From an uncultured Acidobacteriota bacterium (GTDB lineage: Bacteria; Acidobacteriota; Terriglobia; Bryobacterales; Bryobacteraceae), in assembly GCA_902825945.1 (NCBI GenBank), contig CADECY010000026.1:1-64000 (forward strand): 64,000 bases of DNA, in the 5' to 3' direction. Below the pieces are notes generated by a model. It searched no databases, was not told the origin of the DNA, and saw nothing but the letters and a program-made list of their open reading frames with translations. The stretch's first letter is position 1; each line of letters begins with the position of its first letter. Both the position numbers and the translations under genes were made by a program. Below are positions 25,018-35,600 of this stretch, piece after piece.

Positions 25018-28000
25018 CTATGGCGTAATCGTGAAGCTGGTGGTGCCCGTGATCGTGTCCGACCAGGGACCCCATCCGGCATCGGATTCGAGCGTGCATG
25101 CGTAGTGGCAAGCACGCACGATCGCCTGGAACTGTGTCGGCGACGTCACCGCAAGATTGGTATCAACGTACAGACCCGCCGTCACGCCAGTGAGTACGGG
25201 CGCGTTTTGGCCCACTCGGACAACGTAGTATTGGTAAACCGTGGGCACGAGGCCGACTGGTGACCAGGCGAGCCGAAACGGCTTCTGCGGGAACGTGGAG
25301 CCGTGCGTGGGCGAGGTCACGAGCGACCCGCTGACGCTCGTACCCGCCACCATGAATCCGGACGCGGGTCCTTGCACCGTCACGCCATTCTGCGTCGCGA
25401 AGACGAGCGCGTCATACCGTCTGCCCTCCGCGCGAACGTAGGCGCCGTAGAAGTTGTTCTTGGTGATGACATCGAGCGCCGGACCATCGCGCGAGAGGTC
25501 GCCCACGTACAAACGGTAGTCGGTGTTGGAGCCGTTATCGCCCGCGATCCGGCTCCAACTGATCGTCACGACCGGTCCGTCGGTGACGGCCACGGGCATG
25601 GGCGTGGCGACCAACGGTAGTGAGCGATTCGGGCCCGTCGGACTCACCGGAATTGTCGCCGCTGGTCCGCAGCCATCGCCATTGCAGGCGTTGACCACCA
25701 ATGTCGCGGTTCCGGCCGGAACCGGAAGGGAGATGCTTGTTGTCGAGACCTGCCGGGCGGCCACGGTGAGCGCTCCCCCTCCGGGCCCTGCATTGGGCTG
25801 AACCACCTGGACTCGATACAGGTCCGCGCCGGTGACCGCGGTCCATGAGGCATTGACCGTGTTGCCGTTCGACACGCTTGCGGTAAGTCCGCTAGGAGCC
25901 GTGCTGCTGAGTGTGGGAAGCCTTACCTTGAACTTGTGCTCAAGCAAGACGGCGGGTCCGCACTTCTCGATGCAAGCCGCGATAATGAGTTTGTAGTCTC
26001 CACTCGGCAACGTGAAGATGGTGTCCGTGTTGGGAGTGAGGATGCTCAACATGGTGGTTGGCGTGAAGAGGTTGTCCACGATGATTCGCACGTCGTAGCG
26101 GGTGGGGGTGGCGCCAACCTCGGGACGCCAGCGGTACTGATTCGTTGACGACGTGAGCGTCTGGCCCGTCCCAGGGAAAATGATGGTCGGCTGATTCAGG
26201 GGCACATTCAGGTTAGCGACCGCTGCAACAGTGGCGTAAGGACCGCAATTGGTGTCACCGAAGCCAGCCGGGGAACATGCCCGGACGTAGAAATTGTAGT
26301 CGCCGTCGGACATGGTCAGGGTCGAATTCGTGGTGCTGCCGCCAGCGCGCCGCTCGAAGTGGTTCAGGTAGTACTCACCTACGTTGTCTTGCTTGGTTGC
26401 ATAGACCTCGTAGCCGCCCGCGCCGCCGACTCCTGACCACGTGAGATTGTAGCTCGCGGTCCGGATCGGAGATGGCGGCGCATTGATGGAGGGAGCGGCA
26501 AGCGGCGCTTGGCTCCCTCCTTGGCTCACCGTCAAGGTAGCGTTTCCGAGCGTTACGGTTCCCGTGCGCGGACCTCCCGGATTCGGGCTGATTCGAACCC
26601 GAAACGATCCGCTCCCAGTGTCGGTCGGGTACGCGCTGTTCAGGGTCACCCAGGTGGCATTCGACGTGGGGAACGAAGGGCACCCCTCCTGAGCATCCTT
26701 GAGAACCAAAAACGTCGAGCCCGTAACACCCACTGTCACCGAACCCGGATTGAAACCGTAGGTGCAGGCGGCGGACGAGAAGTTCGCTTGGAACGTCGCG
26801 CCGCTCGCCGCGATCACATTGCGGATAGGCGCCGTCGAGCCGCCGCTCCAGGACGTGAACCGGTATTGAGTCCCGCTACCGGCTTGCGGTGTGGGAACCT
26901 CGAGGGTGTGCGGAGATCCGGGTTGCCAGGAAACCTGCGCCGGAGTGACGATGGGTCGGCCATCCACGAGGATGTTGCGGCCTGCGGGGACTGATGCGAT
27001 TGTCACCTGCACGGGGCCGGGTCCATCGACAATCCTGGCAATGTAGGCATCGCTGCTGTACTGATTGTTGCGAGTCACATCGTAGGCACCTGGTGTCACC
27101 GCCCACGGATCGTTGCCGGTGGCGGTCCCGGCGAGCAGGATCGACCCGTTCGCTCCGGCCGTGATTGCGGCGAAGTGGCCTAAGTATGGGTGCAAGGACG
27201 AGTAGCTCAGTGTTCCACCGGGCGCGAACTTGGCAACGAAGGTAGCAGCCGCGCCCGTACCGAGCGCCGGCAGCCAGGAGTTACTTAGTGGGAAATCCGA
27301 ACTGAAGGTTCGACCAGTGAGGATGACGAAGCCCGCCGGATCGATGGCCACCCCGGTGGCAACATCTTCGGCCGCGCCACCGATCAACGTCGCGAGCGTC
27401 AAGGCGTTTCCCGCCGGATTTACGCAGATCAAGAAGCCATCGGGGAAGAGCGTGGAGGAGGAGCCGCTGATGCCGTTGACGACGGGGAAATCAACGGCTC
27501 CACCCGGAACCCATCCACTGATGCAGGCTCGCCCCAATGCGTCGACGGCGATTCCAGTTCCGAACTGGTTTCCCCGCGCACCTGTGTGAGTGACATATTG
27601 CCATTGGTCCCCGCTGGGCGTGAGCTTGGCGACAAATGCGTCTTCTTGTCCCCGATTATCTGGTTGGTACGAACCCGGTGTTCCGAAGCCCTGCCCCGTG
27701 TGCGTCCAGCCGGTTAGGTACGCGAAACCTGAGCTATCCAGCGCCACTCTGGAAAACGTGTTGACCTGTGCAACGGACTTCGAGAAGGTCCGCGCCGAGC
27801 CATCCAGTGTGTAGCGCGCGATCACGCCCCGGTAGGCTTGAGCTTGCGCTGGTGTTCCGGGAAAGTTCGGTGACTCCGACTGTCCCGCGACCACGACGGA
27901 GTCCGAGTTGACGGCGATCGAGTTCATCGACTCGATTGAGCTGCCACCCAGATAAGTCGAAAAGACCAGATTCCCACCCGAACCGAACCGGGCTACGAAG

Positions 28001-28497
28001 CCTTCGAAGAAACCGCCTCCCGTCTGTGGCTGGACCGCGTTCCGAATCGGGAAATCCGCCGACTGCGTCGTACCGGTCACGAATGCGTTGTCGGTCGCGC
28101 CGACGGCAATGCCGTTCACCTGATCGGTCGAGCCGCCGCCGCCCAGAAAGGTGGAATAGGAAAGCGCCGTTCCTGCGGCGTTCATCTTGGTCACGAAGCC
28201 TTCGCCTATCCCCGTGGAATCCGCGGGGGACACGAGCGGGAAGTCTGAAGCATAGGTCCGTCCGGCCACGTAGATAGCACCAGCCGCGTCGCTGGCGACC
28301 GCCAAGGCCTCCGAAGGGCCGGCTGCTCCACCGAGGTAGGTCCCGTACTCGAGGATCGGATCGATCACGACCGGCTTCGACGCGTCATACTTCGCCAACT
28401 CGAAACCCACCGCGCCGTTCTGAATCCGGTACCGCCCGCGACCTCGAAACGTCGCCCGCCCACTTCCTGATACACACGCGGCCGGTGTTGCCGCCAC
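25018..28497 (-). CDS. SBBP-repeat / BACON / FnIII surface protein (large C-terminal fragment)
   Basis: About 1140 codons in one frame, the downstream part of a gene broken by one frameshift (see 28365-29018). In order there are SBBP-type propeller repeats (LEYGTYLGG, then many FVTKMNAAGTALSYSTFLGG-like blades), a PEGA-like segment (VPAGRNILVDGRPI) and an InlB/Bacterial-Ig-like repeat (YRFTSWSGG). They are followed by a BACON-like domain ending GTVTLGNATLTVSQGG, then four or five fibronectin-type-III-like modules. Likely a secreted or surface carbohydrate-binding adhesin. The C-terminus ends TSFTITP, without a PEP-CTERM or membrane anchor. Confidence 0.75.
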   Translation of the reverse strand: MAATPAACVSGSGRATFRGRGRYRIQNGAVGFELAKYDASKPVVIDPILEYGTYLGGAAGPSEALAVASDAAGAIYVAGRTYASDFPLVSPADSTGIGEGFVTKMNAAGTALSYSTFLGGGGSTDQVNGIAVGATDNAFVTGTTQSADFPIRNAVQPQTGGGFFEGFVARFGSGGNLVFSTYLGGSSIESMNSIAVNSDSVVVAGQSESPNFPGTPAQAQAYRGVIARYTLDGSARTFSKSVAQVNTFSRVALDSSGFAYLTGWTHTGQGFGTPGSYQPDNRGQEDAFVAKLTPSGDQWQYVTHTGARGNQFGTGIAVDALGRACISGWVPGGAVDFPVVNGISGSSSTLFPDGFLICVNPAGNALTLATLIGGAAEDVATGVAIDPAGFVILTGRTFSSDFPLSNSWLPALGTGAAATFVAKFAPGGTLSYSSLHPYLGHFAAITAGANGSILLAGTATGNDPWAVTPGAYDVTRNNQYSSDAYIARIVDGPGPVQVTIASVPAGRNILVDGRPIVTPAQVSWQPGSPHTLEVPTPQAGSGTQYRFTSWSGGSTAPIRNVIAASGATFQANFSSAACTYGFNPGSVTVGVTGSTFLVLKDAQEGCPSFPTSNATWVTLNSAYPTDTGSGSFRVRISPNPGGPRTGTVTLGNATLTVSQGGSQAPLAAPSINAPPSPIRTASYNLTWSGVGGAGGYEVYATKQDNVGEYYLNHFERRAGGSTTNSTLTMSDGDYNFYVRACSPAGFGDTNCGPYATVAAVANLNVPLNQPTIIFPGTGQTLTSSTNQYRWRPEVGATPTRYDVRIIVDNLFTPTTMLSILTPNTDTIFTLPSGDYKLIIAACIEKCGPAVLLEHKFKVRLPTLSSTAPSGLTASVSNGNTVNASWTAVTGADLYRVQVVQPNAGPGGGALTVAARQVSTTSISLPVPAGTATLVVNACNGDGCGPAATIPVSPTGPNRSLPLVATPMPVAVTDGPVVTISWSRIAGDNGSNTDYRLYVGDLSRDGPALDVITKNNFYGAYVRAEGRRYDALVFATQNGVTVQGPASGFMVAGTSVSGSLVTSPTHGSTFPQKPFRLAWSPVGLVPTVYQYYVVRVGQNAPVLTGVTAGLYVDTNLAVTSPTQFQAIVRACHYACTLESDAGWGPWSDTITGTTSFTITP

Positions 28498-29018
28498 TCG
28501 CCGGACTTCGTAACGAGCGTCAGGTCGCCACTCTCCTCGAGCCGTACCTCCTTCGCTCCTTCGTAGGCCAACCGGATCCGCGCCGGGTCGACGCCAGGCG
28601 CGACGATGAAGTCGTACTCGAGCCGGCGCTCATTGCCATAGTAGACGACATCGACACCTTCGTAGACTCCGTTGGCCCGAACACGCGCGTAATGCGGAAC
28701 TCCCTCCCGCCACTTCTTCGGGTCGTTGCCGCGATAGTAGTTCGAAACTCCCGGGAGTCTGTTGACCGGTTCGAACTTGGCCTTGCGTCCGCCGGTGAAC
28801 TTCATCCGGATCGGCGTGTCGCCCCCTCGCGCGAGGACCGTCTCGTCCGGGGTCAGGTAGATGGATGCTCCGGCTCCGCGCGCCATGAAACTCACGCGCG
28901 AATCGGCCTGTCCGAGGTTCGGCTCGAAGTGGAGTGGAATCTTGGACAGCAGGCCCGATGGTGCCGCGCCCAATGCGGCGCTGAGGATGAACAGGTGTAT
29001 GAACGGCTTGATCGGCAT
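28365..29018 (-). CDS. SBBP-repeat protein, N-terminal fragment (frameshifted)
   Basis: It starts at ATG 29018 with AGAGGAG seven bases upstream and encodes a signal peptide (FIHLFILSAALGAAPSG). The N-terminal domain common to SBBP proteins follows (PLHFEPNLGQADSRVSFMARG, then YYRGNDPKKWREGVPHYARV). Near 28432-28437 the frame departs: VAGG is followed by out-of-frame sequence, while the adjacent frame resumes with YRIQNGAVGFEL. Restoring a single G in the GGCGG tract joins both parts into one protein of about 1330 aa. It may be a real mutation or a base-call error. Confidence 0.7.
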   Translation of the reverse strand: MPIKPFIHLFILSAALGAAPSGLLSKIPLHFEPNLGQADSRVSFMARGAGASIYLTPDETVLARGGDTPIRMKFTGGRKAKFEPVNRLPGVSNYYRGNDPKKWREGVPHYARVRANGVYEGVDVVYYGNERRLEYDFIVAPGVDPARIRLAYEGAKEVRLEESGDLTLVTKSGEWRQHRPRVYQEVGGRRFEVAGGTGFRTARWVSSWRSMTRRSRS

Positions 29019-29080
29019 GATGACTCCTCTTTTGTTCCAGAGAATAACAGAACGGAACGCTGGTGAGGTAGAGTAGCGGC

Positions 29081-29914
29081 ATGAGGCCGCTCGCTTGTCT
29101 CTTCGCCCTCGCCGCCGGACCACTCTTAGCCCAGTTCACCGTCGCCCATCGCGGCGGCATGGCGCGGCAGCCCCAGAACACGATGGCCGCGTTCCGTCAC
29201 GCGGTAAAGGCAGGCATCGACATCCTCGAGTTCGACCTCGTTCCCACGCGCGACGGTCAACTCGCCGTCCACCACGATCTCGCGCTGCATTCGCCGTTGT
29301 GCCAGTTGCCCGGCGGAAAGCCATTCCCGTTCGGGCCGATCCGTGTGCTCGAGTTCGCGCAGATCCGTCAGCTCGACTGCGGCTCCTGGCGCGACCCGAA
29401 GTTTCCGAATCAGGCGCTGTCGCCGGGTGAGAAGATTCTGACGCTCGGCGAAGTGCTTGCGACGTTTCCGGCGAAGACGAAGTTCCTCGTCGAGACGAAG
29501 ATGGCGAAGGACGGCGCGCCGGACTTCGTCGATCCCGAGGAGTTCGTCACGCTGATCGCCGCCACCGTCCGGAGCCGCAAGGTCCAGGACCGCTTCATCC
29601 TCCAGTCCGGCGACTATCGCACGCTCGACGCGATGAAGCGCATGGAGCCGCGCGTCGCGACTTGCCTCGTCAACGCGCGCCGCTTCAAGCCCAATTACCT
29701 GCCGCTCGGGCGCAAACACAAGGCGGACTACTTCATGCTCGGCGTCGCGGATACGACGAAGGAGCAGGTCGCGGAATTGAAATCTGCGGGATTCAAAATC
29801 CTGTCGAATGTCATCAACGATGCTGCTGGCTGGCGCGCCGCGCTTGACCTTGGCATGCAAGGCTTGATGACCGACGATCCGGACGAATTGAAGCGCTTCC
29901 TCGCCAGCCGGTAA
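29081..29914 (+). CDS. Exported glycerophosphodiester phosphodiesterase
   Basis: 277 aa with a signal peptide (ACLFALAAGPLLA). GDPD family TIM barrel: catalytic HRGG (His23), metal ligands Glu50 and Asp52 in ILEFDL, and His64/65 in VHHD. The usual PENT segment reads PQNT, a Glu-to-Gln change next to the active site. KFLVETK supplies the later metal ligand Glu. It hydrolyses glycerophosphodiesters to glycerol-3-phosphate and an alcohol in the periplasm. It is divergent from the SBBP gene and three bases before the next gene. Confidence 0.9.
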   Translation: MRPLACLFALAAGPLLAQFTVAHRGGMARQPQNTMAAFRHAVKAGIDILEFDLVPTRDGQLAVHHDLALHSPLCQLPGGKPFPFGPIRVLEFAQIRQLDCGSWRDPKFPNQALSPGEKILTLGEVLATFPAKTKFLVETKMAKDGAPDFVDPEEFVTLIAATVRSRKVQDRFILQSGDYRTLDAMKRMEPRVATCLVNARRFKPNYLPLGRKHKADYFMLGVADTTKEQVAELKSAGFKILSNVINDAAGWRAALDLGMQGLMTDDPDELKRFLASR

Positions 29915-29917
29915 CCC

Positions 29918-30823
29918 ATGCGCTGGCTCCTACTTTTGGCCGCTTCCGTCTGTTGCGCCGAGGAATCGAACCCGAGGTTCGACTTCCTCCGCATGAACCT
30001 CGAAGTCTTCCCCGGAACCGGCCAGATCTTCGAGGCCGACTGGACGCTCTTCTGGAAGCTGAAGGCGAATCTGAAGAATGTCCGCGCCGCGGAGAAACTG
30101 CCCGATCGAACGTTCCCGTTCCGCGTCTCCACCAATGCCGGCGGACGCCGCGCCACTCCGGACGCTCCCGCCGGAGCGCCCTCCCTGCTCTTCCTCGGCG
30201 ATTCCTGCACATTCGGAATTCCGGTCAACGATGACGAGTCCTTCCCTTCCCGCGTGGGCAAGCTGCTCGGCGTGAAGGCGATCAACGCCGGCGTTCCCGG
30301 ATACACGGCCTTCCAAGGCCGGCTCGTTCTCGAAAACACGAACGAAAAGCCCCAGGCCGTGGTCATCACGTTCTGGCCGAACGGACTCGGCGTTTGGGAT
30401 CACCTGAGTGACCGCGAACACTTCGAACTGCTCGCCGCGCAACGGGCGAATGAGTTCAGCAAGGTCAGCCTCACCCGGATCCTGCGCCGAGCCACGCCCG
30501 GCAAGACGACCCGGCTGAGCGAAGGGGAATTCGAATCCCAGTTGAACGCGATGATCGATCGCGCGCGGGCGATGGGCGCGGTTCCGGTTGTCGCGATCTG
30601 GCCCTTCATCGGGCAGATGGAGAACGAACCCGAGAATCCCCGCCAGACCATCATCCGCAAGGTGGCCGCGGCTAAGGGAGTCACCGCGATCGACCTTGCG
30701 CCGAAGTTCCGCGAGCGGGGCGGCAAGCGCCTCTTCGCCGACCGCGTCCACGCGACCGCCGAGGGCTACAGGGTGGCTGCGGAAACCATCGCGCGCGAAC
30801 TCGAGCCCATTCTCGGCCAATAG
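29918..30823 (+). CDS. Exported SGNH/GDSL-family hydrolase
   Basis: 301 aa. A short signal peptide (LLLLAASVCCAEE) could also be a lipoprotein signal, as Cys12 and Cys13 follow LAASV. Block I is FLGDSCTFG with the catalytic Ser96, block II is around INAGVPGYT, block III is TFWPNGLG with the oxyanion Asn, and block V is DRVHAT with the catalytic Asp/His. About 90 residues precede block I, longer than a minimal SGNH domain, and look like a small N-terminal beta region. It resembles acyl-esterases that act on modified glycans. Three bases after the GDPD gene; same operon. Confidence 0.82.
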   Translation: MRWLLLLAASVCCAEESNPRFDFLRMNLEVFPGTGQIFEADWTLFWKLKANLKNVRAAEKLPDRTFPFRVSTNAGGRRATPDAPAGAPSLLFLGDSCTFGIPVNDDESFPSRVGKLLGVKAINAGVPGYTAFQGRLVLENTNEKPQAVVITFWPNGLGVWDHLSDREHFELLAAQRANEFSKVSLTRILRRATPGKTTRLSEGEFESQLNAMIDRARAMGAVPVVAIWPFIGQMENEPENPRQTIIRKVAAAKGVTAIDLAPKFRERGGKRLFADRVHATAEGYRVAAETIARELEPILGQ

Positions 30824-30827
30824 ACCC

Positions 30828-32573
30828 ATGCGACCCGCCGCTGTCTTCGCCGCACTCGCGCCACTGGTACTCGCCGCACCGCCGGGCTATGTCGAGCCCC
30901 TCGCCTGCCGCCCGTGCCATCAGCAGACCTACGATCGCTACCTCGAGACTCCGATGGGCCGCTCGTTCTATTTGCCTGGCTCGAAATCAGACATCGCGGA
31001 CTGGAACAACGCCACGTTCCACCACAAAGCGTCGGATCAGCACTTCGAGATGTTCCGCCGCGCCGGAGACCAGTTCATCCGCCGTTACCGATTGGAGCAA
31101 GGCCACCGCGTGGATGTACTCGAGCGAAGGGTCACGCACATCATGGGATCCGGTGAGCGCGCCATCAGCTACCTGCACCAAACGCCGGAAGGGCGGCTGT
31201 TCGAACTCCCCGTCTCCTGGTATTCGCAGGAGAAGGCTTGGGGCATGTCGCCGGGTTACGATCGTGCGAATCACGCCGGATTCACCCGCCAGGTCAACCA
31301 CAAGTGCATGTTCTGCCATAACGCTTATCCGGACGTGCCGTCCGAGAAGGCGCGTTCGGGATGGGACGCGGACGTGCTCTTCCCGCAAAAGCTACCGCTC
31401 GGAATCGACTGCCAGCGCTGCCATGGCCCGGGCGCCAGACACGCCGCCTCCCGCCTTCCAGCCGACATCGTCAATCCGGCCAAGCTCAGTCCCGAGCGCT
31501 CGCTCGAAGTCTGCATGCAGTGTCATTACGAGACGACGACGTTCCGGCTGCCCGATTCAATGCGCCGCTTTGGGCGATCCTTTAATAGCTACCGTCCGGG
31601 CGAACCCCTCGGCAGCTACATTGTCCACTTCGACCACGCTCCCGGAACCGGCCACGAGGGCAAGTTCGAGATCGTCAGCGCCGCGTATCGTCTCCGTCAG
31701 TCGCGCTGTTTCCAGCGGAGCGGAGAGCGGATGACGTGCCTGAGCTGTCACAGTCCACACCAGAAAGCGGGGGGCATCGCCCCCAAATGCGAGAGTTGTC
31801 ACGCGACTGTCACCGGGCATCCACAACCAGACCGGCGCGATTGCGCCGCCTGCCACATGCCGAAGCGCCGGACTGAGGACGTCGTGCATGTCGCGATGAC
31901 GGACCACAAGATCGCGCGCCATCCTCCGCCTGGGAACCTCCTGGGCCCTCGCCGCGAAAAGACAGACGCCGAGCAGGCTTACCGGGGTAGCGTGGTTCAA
32001 GTTTATCCGCCCGAACCTGCGGGCCCGATCTACCTTGCCATCGCTCAGATCAAGGAAAAAGCGAATCTCGAATCCGGAATTCGTCTTCTGGAAGCGGCGT
32101 TGCGGCGGACACCGCCGCAAGCGCCCGAGCCCTGGTTCGAACTGGCGGAGGCGCTTCGCGCGGCTGGCCGTGACAAGGACGCGGAAGTGGCATATCGGAG
32201 AGCTGTTTCCGCCGACGCCGCCTATCCGCAGGCATGGAACAACCTCGGGAATCTGGTTGCGGCGGCCGGACGCCGCCGCGAAGCCGCGGACGCCTACAGG
32301 CAGGCCCTCGCAAGCACTCCCTGGGATTCCGCCGTGCTGGTCAACCTCGCCCTCACCACTCTCGACGACGGTCGCGCCGAAGAGGCCTACCGGACCTTTG
32401 AAGCCGCCGTGCGCGCCGATCCTTCGTCCGCCGATGCCCGCGCCAACCTTGGCGCGATGCTGCTGCTGATGGGGCGGAAGCAGGACGCCGGGCGTCAACT
32501 CGAAATCGCTTTGGCGCTCGATCCCAACCACGCCAAGGCGCGCGCGAATCTGGCGATCACCCAGCGGCGGTGA
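30828..32573 (+). CDS. Heptaheme cytochrome c with TPR domain
   Basis: 581 aa from ATG 30828, chosen because it opens a signal peptide (VFAALAPLVLAAPPG) five bases after the SGNH stop. Seven CxxCH motifs follow in order: CRPCH, CMFCH, CQRCH, CMQCH, CLSCH, CESCH and CAACH, all before about residue 350. The C-terminal 200 residues are tetratricopeptide repeats (AYPQAWNNLGNLVAAAGRRREA and similar). This architecture recurs in Solibacter-like genomes. It probably moves electrons in the periplasm and binds a partner through the TPRs; the redox partner is unknown. Confidence 0.82.
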   Translation: MRPAAVFAALAPLVLAAPPGYVEPLACRPCHQQTYDRYLETPMGRSFYLPGSKSDIADWNNATFHHKASDQHFEMFRRAGDQFIRRYRLEQGHRVDVLERRVTHIMGSGERAISYLHQTPEGRLFELPVSWYSQEKAWGMSPGYDRANHAGFTRQVNHKCMFCHNAYPDVPSEKARSGWDADVLFPQKLPLGIDCQRCHGPGARHAASRLPADIVNPAKLSPERSLEVCMQCHYETTTFRLPDSMRRFGRSFNSYRPGEPLGSYIVHFDHAPGTGHEGKFEIVSAAYRLRQSRCFQRSGERMTCLSCHSPHQKAGGIAPKCESCHATVTGHPQPDRRDCAACHMPKRRTEDVVHVAMTDHKIARHPPPGNLLGPRREKTDAEQAYRGSVVQVYPPEPAGPIYLAIAQIKEKANLESGIRLLEAALRRTPPQAPEPWFELAEALRAAGRDKDAEVAYRRAVSADAAYPQAWNNLGNLVAAAGRRREAADAYRQALASTPWDSAVLVNLALTTLDDGRAEEAYRTFEAAVRADPSSADARANLGAMLLLMGRKQDAGRQLEIALALDPNHAKARANLAITQRR

Positions 32574-32617
32574 AACGGACGTGTCCCAGACGAAACAGGT
32601 GCCGTGCTTCGCCGTTG

Positions 32618-32623
32618 TATAAT
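32618..32623 (+). promoter_or_regulatory. Consensus -10 (TATAAT) upstream of the receptor gene
   Basis: A perfect TATAAT lies 58 bases before the receptor ATG at 32682. No good -35 is present at the right distance, so it may depend on an activator or another sigma factor. Confidence 0.35.
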
Positions 32624-32681
32624 CCAAGAGTGCCGGTGGAGCGCTGTCCACCTTTGTTCGCTTCACGGACGGGAGATCTGA

Positions 32682-35600
32682 ATGAAACATTTTGGGGTCG
32701 AAAGAACTCTTTTTCTGGGCGGAATCACGCTGCTTTCAGCAGCGCTGCTTCACGCTCAATCGCAAACACAATCCATCCAGGGTCTGATCACGGACTCGAC
32801 GGGCGCGGTGATATCCGGCGCCAAGGTCACGTACACCAACGAGGGGACTGGTGTCACCGCGACAGCTCAGACCAACGAGACGGGCAACTACGGCTTCCAA
32901 CTCGTGCCGGTCGGCAACTACGAAGTCAAGGTCGAGATGCAGGGTTTCAAGAGCGAGCTCGTCAAGAGCCTCCGCGTGGAAACCGCCGCTCAAGTCCGCC
33001 AGGACTTCAAACTCGAGGTCGGTAACGTCGCGGAATCGATCGAGGTATCGACCGCCGGTGTCACCCTCCAGACCGAAAACGCCGTCGTCGGCGGCGTCAT
33101 CGAAAACAAGCGTATCATCGAGCTTCCGCTGAACGGGCGCAACGTCGCCCAACTCGCGGTGCTCGTTCCCGGTGTCCAGTTCGGCGAACGGACCGGACGC
33201 GGCGACGGCCTCGGCGGCTTCCCGATCACCGGTCAGGCGTTCTCGGTGAGCGCCAACGGCCAGCGCGAAATCCACCAGGTGGTCTCGCTCGACGGCGTGG
33301 ACGCCAAGGATCCGCGCATCCATATCACCAACTTCGTTCCCTCCATCGAGGCGATCGAAGAGTTCAAGATCGAAACCAACGCCTATTCGGCTTCGGTCGG
33401 CTTCGGCGGCGGCGCGGTCGTGAACATCACGATGAAGAGCGGCACCAACGCCATCCACGGCACGCTGTTCGAGTTCGTCCGCAACGACAAGCTCGACGCG
33501 GAAGACTACTTCCTCAACTTCCAGTTGGCCCCGGGCGTTGCCCGCCGCAAGAAGAACACGCTGCGCCGCAACCAGTTCGGACTCGTCGTCAGCGGTCCGG
33601 TGATCAAGAATAAGACCTTCTGGGCCTTCAACTGGGAATCGCGCCGCGAGCGCATCGGCGTGGTGCAGGAAGCGTCCTTCCCGCTGGATGAGTTCCGCGA
33701 AGGCAACTTCGGTGCCCTGCTGAATAGCGTCACGCCTACCGGGCAAGCCAGGGCTCCCATCGTCATCTACGATCCGGTGAATGGACTGCCCTTCGCCAAC
33801 AACCTGATCCCACGGAGCCGCCAGAATGCTGGAATCGTCAACAACGTGCTTCCGAAGTACCTGCCGCGTGCCCAGTTCCGCCCGATCGATCCGCTCGACG
33901 TGAACTACCGCGCCTCGATCGTGAGCCCCATCAACACAAATACCTACTTCGGCCGCGGCGACCACTATTTCTCCGACGCCAACCGCGTCTTTGCTCGCAT
34001 CGCAATCGACCGTTCGGGAGCCACCTCCAACGCCATCAGCCCGGAGTTCCCGGCGATCAACGACAACAAGGTCGAGAACCTCGCCACGCAATGGGTTCAC
34101 ACGTTCAACCCGAACATGATCAATGAACTCCGCTTCGGTTTCAACCGGTCGTTCGGCGGAACCCGCCGGCCGCGCCAAAACACGGACTTCGATGTCGATT
34201 CGCTCGGCATCGGTCAGTTCCGCGTCTTCAACGACGGCAACCGCAAGTTCAGCCAGCTCGAGAACGGAATCCCCAACCTGGGCTTCGGTATCGGTGACGG
34301 CGGCGAATTCAACCAGCTCGACAGCTACCAGATGGGCAGTCACTTGTCCTGGACGAACGGCAAGCACAACTTGAAGTTCGGCGGCGAGTACTACTTCGTG
34401 AAGATCGAGCGCGCGGCCGCCAACGTTCCGAATGGACAAGCTATCTTCGGCGCTCTCGAGACCGGCTACAACTTCGCTTCGTTCCTGATGGGCTACCCCA
34501 ACCAGACCAGAACCGCGGAAGGTTGGCCGTATACCTATCCGGTGGCTGGGCGGCAAGGCTACTACGTGAATGACGATTGGAAGGTCAGCTCGAAACTGAC
34601 GGTGAATCTCGGCTTCCGGTTCGACTACAACGGCAATTCCCGCGATACAAAGGGTCTGCAGCGCGTCCTCGACATTCCGGGTGGAACGCAGTACAGCAAT
34701 GGACGTGGCGCGGGCTACAAGACTCCGGACGGACGCACGATTCCGATCATGTTCCCGAATCAGGCCGACGCCACCGGCGCGGTCAAGCTCTGGAAGCAGG
34801 ATGTCCGCTTCTTCATGCCGCGCATCGGTATCGCCTACCGCCCGATGGACAAGTGGGTCATCCGCACGGGCGTGGGCTGGTTCGACAATATCAACCACAT
34901 GAACACGTGGACGATCTTGAACCTGAATCCGCCCAAGTCCGGTGTGTTCGACTTCTTCAGCCAGACGGTGGCGACTCCGCAGGGAACCCGCATTTTCGCT
35001 CCCGGCACACCGGTACTCTCGCTCGCCGATCCCTTCTTGCAGAACGCCGGAACGGCGGCAACCAGGACGGGCGCGCAGAGCATCACGACGGTTCCGCCCG
35101 ACACCAAGGACGGCGCGGTGTGGAAGTGGAGTCTCGACATTCAGCGCGAACTGCCCTCGAACTTGGCACTTACGGTTGGCTACGTCGGCAGCAAGGGCAC
35201 ACACACTGGAAACAGCATCGGCAATTACAACTCGCCGGATCCGTCCAACATCACGAATGTGAATTCCCGCCGTCCCGTGACCCAGTTCTTCGACCCGGCA
35301 CTGCCGCAGTTCGGCATTCAACAACTCGGCGCGGTCCGCTACCTCGACAGCTACGGCGAGACGTTCCACCATGGCATGCAAGTCAAGTTGGACAAGCGTT
35401 ACTCGAAGGGTTTGTCGGTCGGCGTCGCGTATACCCTGAGCAAGTCTCACGGCGATGGCGAAAACGGCGGCCAGGAAGGCGCGTCGTTCCAGAATCCGCG
35501 TGACCGCAAGGGATCTCGCGGACTTTACCGGTTCGACCAGCGCCACAACTTCGTCGCACATTATGTGTGGGAGCTTCCCGGTCAGCACATGGCCGGACCT

